Counted from the first letter of the stretch, positions 1 to 5,930 are shown. The stretch is DNA of 11,110 bases from Candidatus Parcubacteria bacterium (GCA_019658985.1 JAIFWS010000025.1:1-11110); one strand, 5' to 3'. Numbers and translations: made by a program. The notes: generated by a model from the sequence alone, not told the origin.

Positions 1-2431
1 GGAGGAGGAAGACCGTGCCCGGATTGAAGCCACTAAGATGCAGGACGAATTTATTTCCGTCGAGCACTTGTTTTTGGCCTTATTGGACCAAAAATCCATG
101 GCTAAAGATATCCTGGAAAAGATCACTTTCCTGGGAAAGAGCAGCGACGGGCCGGAATTAAAGTCCAACAAGCTGGATTACGAATCGGTATTTAAAATTT
201 TATCGCAGATCCGCGGAGGCCAGCGTATTACCGATCCGGAACCGGAATCAAAATACCAGGTGATTGAAAAATACACGCGCAACTTAACCGATATGGCCGC
301 GGCCGGAAAAATCGACCCGATTATCGGACGCGATAACGAAATCCGCCGCCTGATGCAGATTATTTCAAGAAGGACCAAGAATAATCCGGTATTGATCGGG
401 GAAGCTGGAGTGGGGAAAACCGCCATCGTGGAAGGGTTTGCCCAGCGCATCGCCCGCGGAAACGTGCCGGAATTTTTGAAGAATAAAGAAGTGATTTCGC
501 TGGATTTGGGAGCGGTCATTGCCGGAACCAAATATCGCGGTGAATTTGAAACGAGGATAAAAGCCTTATTGAAAGAAATCGGCCGGGCTAACGAAAAATA
601 CGTTTTATTCATTGATGAGCTCCATACCCTCGTGGGAGCCGGAGCGGCCGAAGGCGCTATTGATGCTTCAAATTTATTGAAGCCGGCTTTGGCGCGCGGA
701 GAATTGAAAGCCATCGGAGCTACCACCTTGAAGGAATACCAAAAGTATATTGAAAAAGATCCGGCCCTGGAACGCCGCTTCCAGCCGATCCATGTGAACG
801 AACCCAATATGGAAGATGCCACCGCTATTTTGCGCGGAATCAAAGAAAAATATGAAGTGCACCATGGCGTGCGGATCAAGGATTCGGCCATTAAAGCCGC
901 CGTTGAATTATCAAGCCGCTACATTGCCGACCGGTTTTTGCCTGATAAAGCCGTCGACTTGATGGATGAGGCCGCCTCGGCTTTAAGATTAGAAATCGAA
1001 TCCGAGCCGCAGGAACTGGAAACCCATCAGGAGGAAATCACCAAACTGGAAATTGAAAAGCAGGCGCTCAAGAAGGAAAAAGATTCTGAGAAACGTCTGA
1101 AGGCCATCGCCCGGGAATTGGCTGATGTAAAAGAAAAGACCAAGGGAATCCGGGCAAAATGGGACGCCGAAAAAGAATTGATCAATAAAATCAAAGAGAT
1201 CCGCAAAAAGATTGATGAGCTTTCCTATCAAACGGAAATCGCCCAGCGGGAAGCCAATCTGGAAAAAGTGGCCGAAATCAAATACGGAAAAATCCCGACA
1301 TTATTGAAAGAACAAAAAGCCATCGAGCAAAAACTGATCAAGTTGCAAAAAACCCACCATTTCTTAAAAGAAGAAGTGACTGAAGAAGATGTTGCCCGGG
1401 TGGTTTCGCGCTGGACCGGAATTCCGGTAACCCGTTTAATTACCGAAGAGGCTAAAAAGCTCGAGATGATGGAAGGCATTTTAAACCGCCGGGTGATCGG
1501 CCAGGAAGAAGCTATTTCTGCTATTTCCCGGGCTATCCGCCGGGCCAGGGCCGGTATTTCCGAAGAAGACAGGCCGCTGGGTTCTTTCCTCTTTTTGGGG
1601 CCAACCGGTGTCGGTAAAACCGAAACCGTGAGGGCTTTGGCTGAATTTTTGTTCGACGATGAAAAGGCCATGATCCGGCTGGATATGTCTGAATACATGG
1701 AGCGCCATACCGTTTCTAAGATTATCGGTTCGCCTCCGGGATATGTCGGTTACGAAGAAGCCGGACAATTGACTGAAAAAGTAAGACGCCGGCCATATGC
1801 CGTTATCTTGCTGGATGAAATTGAAAAAGCCCACCCTGAAGTGTTTAATATCCTGTTGCAGATTTTTGAAGACGGCCGGTTGACCGATTCCAAGGGCAGG
1901 CTGGTTTCATTTAAAAACACGATTATCATTATGACTTCGAATATCGGGTCGGATGTGATCCACGAAATGGCTTCGATCGGTTTTTCGAGTGACGAAATCG
2001 TAGAGCGTGAATCGATGAAAGACAAAATCATGAATTCATTGAAAAACCACTTCCGGCCGGAATTTTTGAACCGTATTGATGAAATCGTGATGTTTAATCA
2101 CTTAAAACAACCTCAAATCGAATTGATTGTTGATTTGGAATTGGCAAAAGTGGAAAAGCGTCTGAAGGCAAAAGAAATCAGCATTAAAATTTCCGATCGC
2201 GCCCGCGAATTCTTGGTGCGCGAGGGGTTTGATCCCCACCTTGGGGCCCGTCCTCTCAAGCGCATTATCCAGAGGCGGATCTTGGATCCACTGTCGCTTA
2301 AAATCGTGGCAGGTGAAATCAGTGAAGGCAGCCGCGTATTAATTGAAGAAAAAGGCGGCGAAATCCTATTTGAAATGCCGAAGCTGTTGCCGAAAATCGG
2401 TTCTCCGGAAAAAGTGGTTTCGCGAAAATAA
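1..2431 (+). CDS. clpB: ATP-dependent chaperone ClpB, 5'-truncated by window edge
   Basis: ClpB is a cytosolic hexameric AAA+ disaggregase that threads aggregated proteins through its pore, working with DnaK. The frame is open from base 2 and the leftmost bases already encode Clp N-domain sequence (second N repeat, 'FISVEHLFLALL'), so the ATG at 38 is internal and the true start lies upstream. Counting from that Met: NBD1 Walker A GEAGVGKT 121-128, pore loop KYRGEFE 165-171, Walker B FIDEL 191-195, Arg-finger region ALERRF 243-248; coiled-coil M domain about 315-445, including the ClpB-typical 'EIKYGKIP'; NBD2 Walker A GPTGVGKT 521-528, pore loop GYVGYEE 568-574, Walker B LLDEIEKAHP 591-600, sensor-2 GARPLKR 736-742. 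The full-length M domain separates ClpB from ClpC/ClpA, and no IGF/IGL ClpP-docking loop is seen. All catalytic motifs are intact. The C-terminal tail ends in a basic VVSRK. Confidence 0.96.
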   Translation, partial: EEEDRARIEATKMQDEFISVEHLFLALLDQKSMAKDILEKITFLGKSSDGPELKSNKLDYESVFKILSQIRGGQRITDPEPESKYQVIEKYTRNLTDMAAAGKIDPIIGRDNEIRRLMQIISRRTKNNPVLIGEAGVGKTAIVEGFAQRIARGNVPEFLKNKEVISLDLGAVIAGTKYRGEFETRIKALLKEIGRANEKYVLFIDELHTLVGAGAAEGAIDASNLLKPALARGELKAIGATTLKEYQKYIEKDPALERRFQPIHVNEPNMEDATAILRGIKEKYEVHHGVRIKDSAIKAAVELSSRYIADRFLPDKAVDLMDEAASALRLEIESEPQELETHQEEITKLEIEKQALKKEKDSEKRLKAIARELADVKEKTKGIRAKWDAEKELINKIKEIRKKIDELSYQTEIAQREANLEKVAEIKYGKIPTLLKEQKAIEQKLIKLQKTHHFLKEEVTEEDVARVVSRWTGIPVTRLITEEAKKLEMMEGILNRRVIGQEEAISAISRAIRRARAGISEEDRPLGSFLFLGPTGVGKTETVRALAEFLFDDEKAMIRLDMSEYMERHTVSKIIGSPPGYVGYEEAGQLTEKVRRRPYAVILLDEIEKAHPEVFNILLQIFEDGRLTDSKGRLVSFKNTIIIMTSNIGSDVIHEMASIGFSSDEIVERESMKDKIMNSLKNHFRPEFLNRIDEIVMFNHLKQPQIELIVDLELAKVEKRLKAKEISIKISDRAREFLVREGFDPHLGARPLKRIIQRRILDPLSLKIVAGEISEGSRVLIEEKGGEILFEMPKLLPKIGSPEKVVSRK

Positions 2432-2469
2432 AAAAAAGAGCGGCGGACTGCACGATTGCAGTCCGCCGC
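2431..2469 (-). terminator. Intrinsic terminator of the minus-strand small gene
   Basis: A perfect 13-bp stem (2440-2452 with 2457-2469) encloses the loop CGAT. On the minus strand it is followed by a U-rich run, the complement of the A-run at 2430-2438. On the plus strand the hairpin is followed by GTTGGCGC with no U-tract. The signal therefore fits the gene at 2482-2694 rather than clpB. Its U-tract overlaps the clpB stop codon. Confidence 0.75.
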
Positions 2470-2481
2470 GTTGGCGCGAGA

Positions 2482-2694
2482 TTATTCGTAGAAAATCGCA
2501 AGACTGTATTGCTTGCGGATTCCCTCCGATACTCGGGTTTCCCTGTGGAGTTCGTAGTAGCGCGCTTCATCTGGGTAGGATTTCATTCTGAAGATGCGAC
2601 AGGCTTCTTTCCGGTTTTCAGCCGCTATCACGACGTTTCTTAGTCGTTTTCTTCCTTCCCTGGTCTTAGGTCTGAAGATGTAAAAACTAGCCAT
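2482..2694 (-). CDS. Small basic hypothetical protein, 70 aa
   Basis: I do not recognise this protein. The 70-aa product starts MASFYIFRPKT, is rich in Arg, Lys and Glu, and has no membrane segment, signal peptide or cysteine. A middle stretch (about residues 14-40, RKRLRNVVIAAENRKEACRIF) is probably helical and strongly basic, so a nucleic-acid-binding or ribosome-associated role is possible but unproven. It is probably real for three reasons: GGAGG sits 4 nt before the ATG (2699-2703, minus strand), no plus-strand gene covers the interval, and an intrinsic terminator oriented for this strand begins 12 bp past the stop. It converges on clpB and diverges from the tRNA-binding-domain gene at 2757. 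No good -35/-10 pair was found; upstream is AT-rich with a TATAAC-like hexamer at 2717-2722 (minus). Confidence 0.62.
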   Translation of the reverse strand: MASFYIFRPKTREGRKRLRNVVIAAENRKEACRIFRMKSYPDEARYYELHRETRVSEGIRKQYSLAIFYE

Positions 2695-2698
2695 GTTT

Positions 2699-2703
2699 CC
2701 TCC
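2699..2703 (-). promoter_or_regulatory. Shine-Dalgarno GGAGG for the minus-strand small gene
   Basis: The minus strand reads GGAGG-AAAC-ATG, a full anti-SD match just upstream of the 2694 start. It fixes this start. It is the strongest ribosome-binding site in the window, where most plus-strand genes have none. Confidence 0.7.
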
Positions 2704-2744
2704 GGGTGAGTGACAGGTTATAGATGCTTATTACACAATATACT

Positions 2745-2750
2745 TAATAT
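2745..2750 (+). promoter_or_regulatory. Possible -10 element (TAATAT) for a leaderless start at 2757
   Basis: TAATAT ends 6 nt before the ATG at 2757, the spacing expected if transcription begins at the start codon. No convincing -35 is present, and the surrounding A/T-rich sequence makes chance hexamers likely. A TATAAT at 2753-2758 overlaps the ATG and cannot serve this start. Confidence 0.3.
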
Positions 2751-2756
2751 ATTATA

Positions 2757-3083
2757 ATGTCAATATCTTTTGAAGATTTTAAAAAAGTAGAGATAAAAAT
2801 CGGGAAAATTCTTTCCGCTGAGAGAGTGGAGGGGTCGGAAAAACTGTTAAAAATAATGTTTGATTTCGGCGGACCGGAGCCTGTCCAGATTCTATCGGGA
2901 ATCGCCGCTTCGTATAATCCAGAAGATTTGGTGGGGAAACAAGTGCCGGTGGTAGTGAACTTGGAGCCGCGGGAAATGATGGGACAAATGAGCAATGGTA
3001 TGATGCTGGCGGCGATCATGGATGATAAGCCGGTACTATTGCATCCCGATAAAGAAGTGCTGCCCGGAAGTTTGATCCGATAG
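2757..3083 (+). CDS. Free-standing tRNA-binding OB-fold protein, MetRS C-terminal type
   Basis: A 108-aa protein made entirely of one tRNA_bind (EMAP-II/Arc1p/MetRS-C) OB fold. Typical elements are the N-terminal 'FEDFKKVEIKIGKIL' (6-19), 'VEGSEKLLKIMFDFG' (24-38), 'SGIAASYNPEDLVGKQVPVV' (47-66) and 'NLEPREMMGQMSNGMMLAA' (68-86). The last segment resembles the appended domain of methionyl-tRNA synthetase more than CsaA. Such domains bind the tRNA elbow non-specifically and raise MetRS affinity in trans or in cis. The catalytic MetRS part is absent from the window, so this is either a separate beta-like subunit or an independent tRNA-binding protein. An in-frame TAA at 2745 and the lack of another early Met fix the start at 2757. 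There is no Shine-Dalgarno sequence, so translation may be leaderless. A terminator follows 10 bp after the stop, so it is monocistronic. Confidence 0.9.
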   Translation: MSISFEDFKKVEIKIGKILSAERVEGSEKLLKIMFDFGGPEPVQILSGIAASYNPEDLVGKQVPVVVNLEPREMMGQMSNGMMLAAIMDDKPVLLHPDKEVLPGSLIR

Positions 3084-3092
3084 GTATTCTAG

Positions 3093-3122
3093 AAAAGGCC
3101 AGACTTAATGTCTGGCCTTTTT
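3093..3122 (+). terminator. Intrinsic terminator after the tRNA-binding-domain gene
   Basis: A 12-bp perfect stem (3093-3104 with 3110-3121) has loop TTAAT, a GGCCAGAC/GTCTGGCC core and a U5 run at 3118-3122. Confidence 0.88.
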
Positions 3123-3161
3123 AGGTAAACTGGGTAAATATGAAGGAATCATGAGCACCCC

Positions 3162-3189
3162 TTGACATATTAAAACATCCTGGTAGGCT
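3162..3189 (+). promoter_or_regulatory. Sigma70-type promoter with extended -10, upstream of structured RNA
   Basis: A consensus -35 TTGACA (3162-3167) is followed by a 16-bp spacer and -10 TAGGCT (3184-3189), preceded by TGG (3181-3183) in the extended -10 position. Predicted start is about A3196. No protein gene with a plausible start follows before the terminator at 3375. Confidence 0.6.
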
Positions 3190-3310
3190 GAAGGCAGTAC
3201 TCCCAAGGTGACTCATTATTTCCCTTGGGGTCACAATCCTCCCGCTGCCGCACGGGGCCTCGTTGGTCACGTGCTCCCCCAGGGAGCTCGTTGCTTCCCT
3301 GGGGGTTTAC

Positions 3311-3360
3311 ACAAGCTCCGACAGTGTTGTCGGAAACAAGCTCTGACAATGCCGTCAGAA
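3311..3360 (+). repeat. Tandem 25-nt hairpin repeat, two copies
   Basis: Units 3311-3335 and 3336-3360 both start ACAAGCTC, match at 20 of 25 positions, and each folds into one hairpin. The changes at unit positions 9 (C to T) and 22 (G to A) face each other in the stem (3319-3332 and 3344-3357), so the pair is kept as C-G or T-A. The other differences fall at the top of the stem or in the loop. Confidence 0.8.
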
Positions 3361-3374
3361 TATCACTTATTTAT

Positions 3375-3410
3375 GAGCCGCTTCAACGTTGAAGCGGCTC
3401 TAATCTTTTT
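3375..3410 (+). terminator. Intrinsic terminator of the structured RNA
   Basis: A perfect GC-rich dyad, GAGCCGCTTCAA 3375-3386 with TTGAAGCGGCTC 3389-3400, is followed by TAATC and U5 (3406-3410). The U-run is displaced 5 nt from the stem, slightly weaker than ideal. Confidence 0.78.
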
Positions 3411-3467
3411 ATAAAACAATTATCAACAACCCGTGAGGGTATTTTTTTGCGCCGGGCATTATAGGAT

Positions 3468-3472
3468 AAGGA
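3468..3472 (+). promoter_or_regulatory. Ribosome-binding site AAGGA deciding the 3481 start
   Basis: AAGGA lies 8 nt before the ATG at 3481, inside a duplicated AGGATAAGGATA. The upstream in-frame GTG at 3433 has no such site and would add 16 residues in front of an otherwise typical signal-anchor. Confidence 0.7.
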
Positions 3473-3480
3473 TAAAATTT

Positions 3481-4992
3481 ATGAAAAAATTATATCCTCG
3501 TTCGTGGTTGCTAGTTATATTATTAATTCCGGTATTTTTATTGTTTGTAGTTTTTTATTATTTCTCCGCGAACGTGGCGGCTAGGCCTAGTGTGTTTACA
3601 TCATCGTTATCTGGCAGTATTGAGCTGCCGTTGCCGGCCGAAGAAACGGTTTTGGCAGAAAATGTTTCCTATAATCAGCCTGAAACAGTTGCGGCACTGC
3701 AGCCGAAAATAAAGCAGTACAGCCAGCAGGAAATCGATGATGTTATCAAAAAAATCGATGAATTAAAAAAGCAGTTGGCTGACCTGGAAGCGGCTGAAAA
3801 ATCAAAAACTGAAGAAGAAAAGAATGTCGTAGAAACCGCAAAGGCTCCGCTCGAACTCCTACCGGCCACGCCGGCTATAACGACGATCATCCCAGTGTAT
3901 TTACAGGTGTTGATTTCCGAGGTGCAAATTGCGGGTACTGGCGACGCCAAACAGGAATTCGTGGAGTTATATAATCCGAATGCCGGCGATGTTGATCTGA
4001 CCGATTGGTATATCCAGAGAAAATCCGCCAGCGGAAAAAGTTTTCTTATCTACGCCACCGCCTCGCTTTTTGAGGGCAAGGAAATACCGGCCCATGGATA
4101 TTTTGTCATCGCGCGGAAAGGATATTTTCCGGGAACGCAAGATATCGAAGTTGATAATTCTTTAACGGAAGATAATGCATTGTTTTTAAAAAATCCGGAA
4201 GGCGATGTAATTGATAAAGTGGGGTGGGGACGGTCTGCCGATTTTAGTGGCGTGCCAGCCAAAAATCCGCCGGCTGGCCAGAGTATCGGCCGGACATTCG
4301 ATGGCACACAAGAAGCTGATTCGGGTAACAATGTGCTGGATTTTGTTATCAATGTCCCAACTCCTAAAACACAGAATATTGTGTATGTTCCGCCAGTTTC
4401 AACTGTAAATGCTCAGCCCGGTACTCCGCCTGCGGTTTTTGATAACCAGCCCGTGGTTCCAGCTGAACCCATAGCTTCGCTTGGTTCTACAGTTTCTCCT
4501 TCTGATCAAGCTTCGATTATTATAGATAATCCGCCCGCGCCAATTGATCCGGTTGCGCCCGCCCCTCAACCGCCGATTATTATCAGTGAAATCGCCTGGA
4601 TGGGGGATGCGGCCTCGGCCAACCACGAATGGATAGAACTTTTTAATCCCGCGGATGAAACAGTTGATTTGTCCGGTTGGCGTTTGGTTGCGGCTGATGG
4701 GTCTCCAGTGGTAATATTGTCAGGTTCAATCGCGGCCCGCGGATTCTATCTTCTGGAAAGGACTGATGATAATTCTGCGCCCGGCGCCACGGCCGATCTT
4801 ATCTATACTGGGGCGCTGGGAAATACCGGCGAACACTTATTCTTGTATGATGCCGGCAATATTGTACAAAACAAAATTGATTGCTCTGCCGGGTGGCTGG
4901 CGGGCGACAACACAACAAAGCAAACGATGGAGAAATCTTCTGATGGGACATGGAAAAATAGTCAAAGTCCCGGAGGAACGCCGAGATCTTAG
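3481..4992 (+). CDS. Membrane-anchored protein with two lamin-tail (LTD) domains, 503 aa
   Basis: Residues 1-8 are basic, then about 9-29 form one hydrophobic segment (WLLVILLIPVFLLFVVFYYF), an uncleaved anchor or signal peptide, so the rest is predicted outside the membrane. Residues 80-118 are a charged coiled coil (EIDDVIKKIDELKKQLADLE). The first lamin-tail-like domain spans about 142-293 ('LISEVQIAG', 'QEFVELYNPNAGDVDLTDWYI') and the second about 366-503 ('IIISEIAWMG', 'HEWIELFNPADETVDLSGWRL', ending 'SPGGTPRS'). A Pro/Val/Ala-rich linker (294-365) joins them. LTDs are immunoglobulin-like beta folds found in bacterial secreted or surface proteins; an adhesive or scaffold role is the usual inference, with no known reaction. 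The AAGGA site at 3468 supports this start over the GTG at 3433. A strong terminator follows 11 bp after the stop, so the gene is likely monocistronic. Its own promoter is unclear: a TATAGG at 3460-3465 has no good -35. Confidence 0.88.
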   Translation: MKKLYPRSWLLVILLIPVFLLFVVFYYFSANVAARPSVFTSSLSGSIELPLPAEETVLAENVSYNQPETVAALQPKIKQYSQQEIDDVIKKIDELKKQLADLEAAEKSKTEEEKNVVETAKAPLELLPATPAITTIIPVYLQVLISEVQIAGTGDAKQEFVELYNPNAGDVDLTDWYIQRKSASGKSFLIYATASLFEGKEIPAHGYFVIARKGYFPGTQDIEVDNSLTEDNALFLKNPEGDVIDKVGWGRSADFSGVPAKNPPAGQSIGRTFDGTQEADSGNNVLDFVINVPTPKTQNIVYVPPVSTVNAQPGTPPAVFDNQPVVPAEPIASLGSTVSPSDQASIIIDNPPAPIDPVAPAPQPPIIISEIAWMGDAASANHEWIELFNPADETVDLSGWRLVAADGSPVVILSGSIAARGFYLLERTDDNSAPGATADLIYTGALGNTGEHLFLYDAGNIVQNKIDCSAGWLAGDNTTKQTMEKSSDGTWKNSQSPGGTPRS

Positions 4993-5003
4993 GCAAGTTT
5001 TTG

Positions 5004-5036
5004 ATGCCGGCCCCGTTTCGCGGGGCCGGCATTTTT
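5004..5036 (+). terminator. Intrinsic terminator after the lamin-tail gene
   Basis: A perfect 12-bp GC-rich stem (ATGCCGGCCCCG 5004-5015 with 5021-5032), loop TTTCG, then U5 at 5032-5036. Confidence 0.93.
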
Positions 5037-5062
5037 AATCCACACCGTCTGGAATTTGAGTG

Positions 5063-5091
5063 TTGAAATCGACTATGCAACGTGATAAACT
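5063..5091 (+). promoter_or_regulatory. Promoter of the DeoR-type regulator gene
   Basis: TTGAAA (5063-5068), a 17-bp spacer and TAAACT (5086-5091), with an extended -10 TGA at 5083-5085. Expected start is about 5098, between the possible GTG start at 5082 and the ATG at 5115, so it favours the ATG. A TGATA/TATCA dyad (5083-5087, 5093-5097) overlaps the -10 and could be an autoregulatory site. Confidence 0.55.
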
Positions 5092-5114
5092 TCTATCAAC
5101 GCTTCAATTTTGAT

Positions 5115-5816
5115 ATGGTAGAAGATGTTGTAAAAATCACCAAGGCGGTGTATCGGGTTTTGGATTTCCTGCCGGAAAATGATCCTTTGAAAAACAAAGC
5201 GAAGGAAAAAGCATTGGCGGTTCTGGAAAATTCCACTGTGGTTTTTCCTCGCCCATCCGAAGCCTTTGGCGTAGGAGGGTCAGTACCCGGACATCAAAAG
5301 CCCGCCTCCGCGCAAGGCTCCGGCGGGGCAAAAGAAAAAGCTTCGGCCGAAGCTTTGGATAATATCGAAATTTTATTGAATTATCTTGCCATTGGAAAAC
5401 ACCAAGGCTGGATCAGTGCGACGAATTTTTTGATTTTTGAAAAAGAGTACCGGCAGATTAAAAGCAGGATTCCCGTCCCGAAAGGAAGTATGAAGAAAGG
5501 GTTGGACATTTTGCATGGCTTGCCGCAGGAACAGGCTGTAGTGATTGATGTCCCAAAAGAAATTGATGCCAGGGCTCGTCATACTGGTGTGCCATCGGTC
5601 GAGCCAGGGCAACTTTCTCAAAAAGCCATGGCCCGGCAGGATAAGATCCTCAATATGCTTGGGCAACGGGAAAAAGCCCAGGTCTCGGATTTTATTAAAG
5701 AATTACCGGACATTACTAAGCGGACCATTCGGAGGGACTTGGATGACTTGCTTAAGAAGGGAAAAGTAGTGAGAGTAGGGGCGTGGAACCAGGTTTTTTA
5801 CCAAATAACCAAGTAG
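5115..5816 (+). CDS. DeoR-type winged-helix regulator with uncharacterised N-terminal helical region, 233 aa
   Basis: The C-terminal part (about 172-232) is a winged helix of DeoR type: 'RQDKILNMLGQREKAQVSDFIKEL', recognition helix 'DITKRTIRRDLDDLLKKGKV', then a wing ending 'NQVFYQI'. The N-terminal region is helical in two blocks (about 1-40 'VVKITKAVYRVLDFLPENDPLKNKAKEKAL' and 80-117 'ALDNIEILLNYLAIGKHQGWISATNFLIFEKEYRQI'). I do not recognise it as a named sugar- or phosphate-sensing domain. Between the blocks, residues 48-80 are a Gly/Ala/Ser-rich linker encoded by hairpin-rich DNA. ATG 5115 is preferred to GTG 5082 because the GTG lies within the promoter; neither has a Shine-Dalgarno sequence. 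No terminator separates it from the sigma gene 114 bp downstream, and the TAGGACA array begins 10 bp after its stop, so it is a good candidate for the protein acting on that array. That link is inference. Confidence 0.8.
   Translation: MVEDVVKITKAVYRVLDFLPENDPLKNKAKEKALAVLENSTVVFPRPSEAFGVGGSVPGHQKPASAQGSGGAKEKASAEALDNIEILLNYLAIGKHQGWISATNFLIFEKEYRQIKSRIPVPKGSMKKGLDILHGLPQEQAVVIDVPKEIDARARHTGVPSVEPGQLSQKAMARQDKILNMLGQREKAQVSDFIKELPDITKRTIRRDLDDLLKKGKVVRVGAWNQVFYQITK
5257..5323 (+). repeat. Intragenic REP-like inverted repeat in the regulator gene
   Basis: The reverse complement of 5257-5279 matches 5301-5323 at 18 of 23 positions (CCC-CCT-CGC-AAGGCT-CGG core). The two arms could form a long imperfect hairpin with a 21-nt loop. 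The right copy also holds its own CCCGCC/GGCGGG stem (5301-5306 with 5322-5327). It stays in frame and encodes a low-complexity linker, residues about 48-70. Confidence 0.65.
5337..5356 (+). repeat. Perfect 20-bp palindrome inside the regulator gene
   Basis: The 20 bases from AAAGCTTCGG to CCGAAGCTTT are fully self-complementary and encode KASAEAL at the end of the linker. It lies 13 bp beyond the REP-like element and shares its GC-rich character. Confidence 0.85.
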
Positions 5817-5825
5817 ACGGCCTTT

Positions 5826-5905
5826 TGATAGGACATTTTACCAAATGATAGGACAAAAATATGAATGTCCTATTGTGAGGGAAATAGGCTTGATTTTGTC
5901 CTATC
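5826..5905 (+). promoter_or_regulatory. Four-copy TAGGACA operator-like array upstream of sigma gene
   Basis: Two direct copies of TGATAGGACA (5826-5835 and 5846-5855, exactly 20 bp apart) are followed by two inverted copies, TGTCCTATT 5866-5874 and TGTCCTATC 5897-5905. Flanks match in an interleaved way: copy 1 pairs best with copy 3 (ATAGGACATT, 10 bp) and copy 2 with copy 4 (GATAGGACAAAA, 12 bp). A partial ATAGG is at 5884-5888. Copy 4 lies in the spacer of the sigma-gene promoter, so a protein bound there would block or modulate it. Confidence 0.7.
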
Positions 5906-5918
5906 TTTATGGTAGAGT
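5890..5918 (+). promoter_or_regulatory. Promoter of the sigma factor gene, overlapping the operator array
   Basis: TTGATT (5890-5895), a 17-bp spacer and TAGAGT (5913-5918), with extended -10 TGG at 5910-5912. The predicted start is about 5925, only about 6 nt before the ATG at 5931, so the transcript would be nearly leaderless. Confidence 0.55.
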
Positions 5919-5930
5919 TTACCCTTGTTA

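Larger units (their letters stand above)
3196..3410 (+). ncRNA. Candidate independent structured RNA, about 215 nt, unknown class
   Basis: The interval has its own promoter (3162-3189), a chain of hairpins and an intrinsic terminator. Hairpins: H1 CCCAAGG 3202-3208 with 3223-3229; a weak CCCG/CGGG stem 3241-3244 with 3253-3256; H2, a perfect 10-bp CCCCCAGGGA stem 3276-3285 with 3296-3305; H3 TCCGACA 3317-3323 with 3328-3334; H4 TCTGAC 3342-3347 with 3354-3359; then the terminator. H1 and H2 resemble each other (CTCCC start, CTC-TT loop, TTCCC...GGGG 3' arm), and H3/H4 are a 25-nt tandem repeat. ACAA-containing linkers follow H1, H2 and H3. GTGAC 3208-3212 could instead pair with GTCAC 3230-3234, and GGAGCT 3283-3288 with AGCTCC 3314-3319, so alternative folds exist. 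I see no signature of tmRNA, RNase P, SRP RNA or 6S RNA. It could instead be a leader of the gene at 3481, but the terminator lies 70 nt before that ATG and no antiterminator stem is obvious. Confidence 0.55.

Noticed and set aside
178..891. Long minus-strand open frame inside clpB
   Set aside because: The plus strand encodes intact ClpB motifs here; the opposite frame is a shadow of its codon bias.
2440..2469. Terminator for clpB
   Set aside because: The hairpin is perfect but lacks a U-tract on the plus strand; the U-tract is on the other side and fits the minus-strand gene.
3311..3360. Short CRISPR array
   Set aside because: The two units abut with no spacer, are not identical, and each is itself a hairpin; no cas gene is present.
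3208..3414. Open frame of 68 aa across the hairpin-rich interval
   Set aside because: It starts inside H1, has no ribosome-binding site, has low-complexity Pro/Gly composition caused by the GC hairpins, and runs through the terminator. RNA structure explains the sequence better.
3196..3480. T-box or attenuator leader of the lamin-tail gene
   Set aside because: No T-box sequence, no stem alternative to the terminator that I could find, and the downstream gene is not an amino-acid or tRNA-synthetase gene. Not fully excluded.
3433..3480. GTG start for the lamin-tail protein
   Set aside because: It has no ribosome-binding site and would put 16 residues in front of a normal signal-anchor, whereas ATG 3481 has AAGGA at the right distance.
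5082..5114. GTG start for the DeoR-type regulator
   Set aside because: It lies within the predicted promoter, upstream of the expected transcript start.
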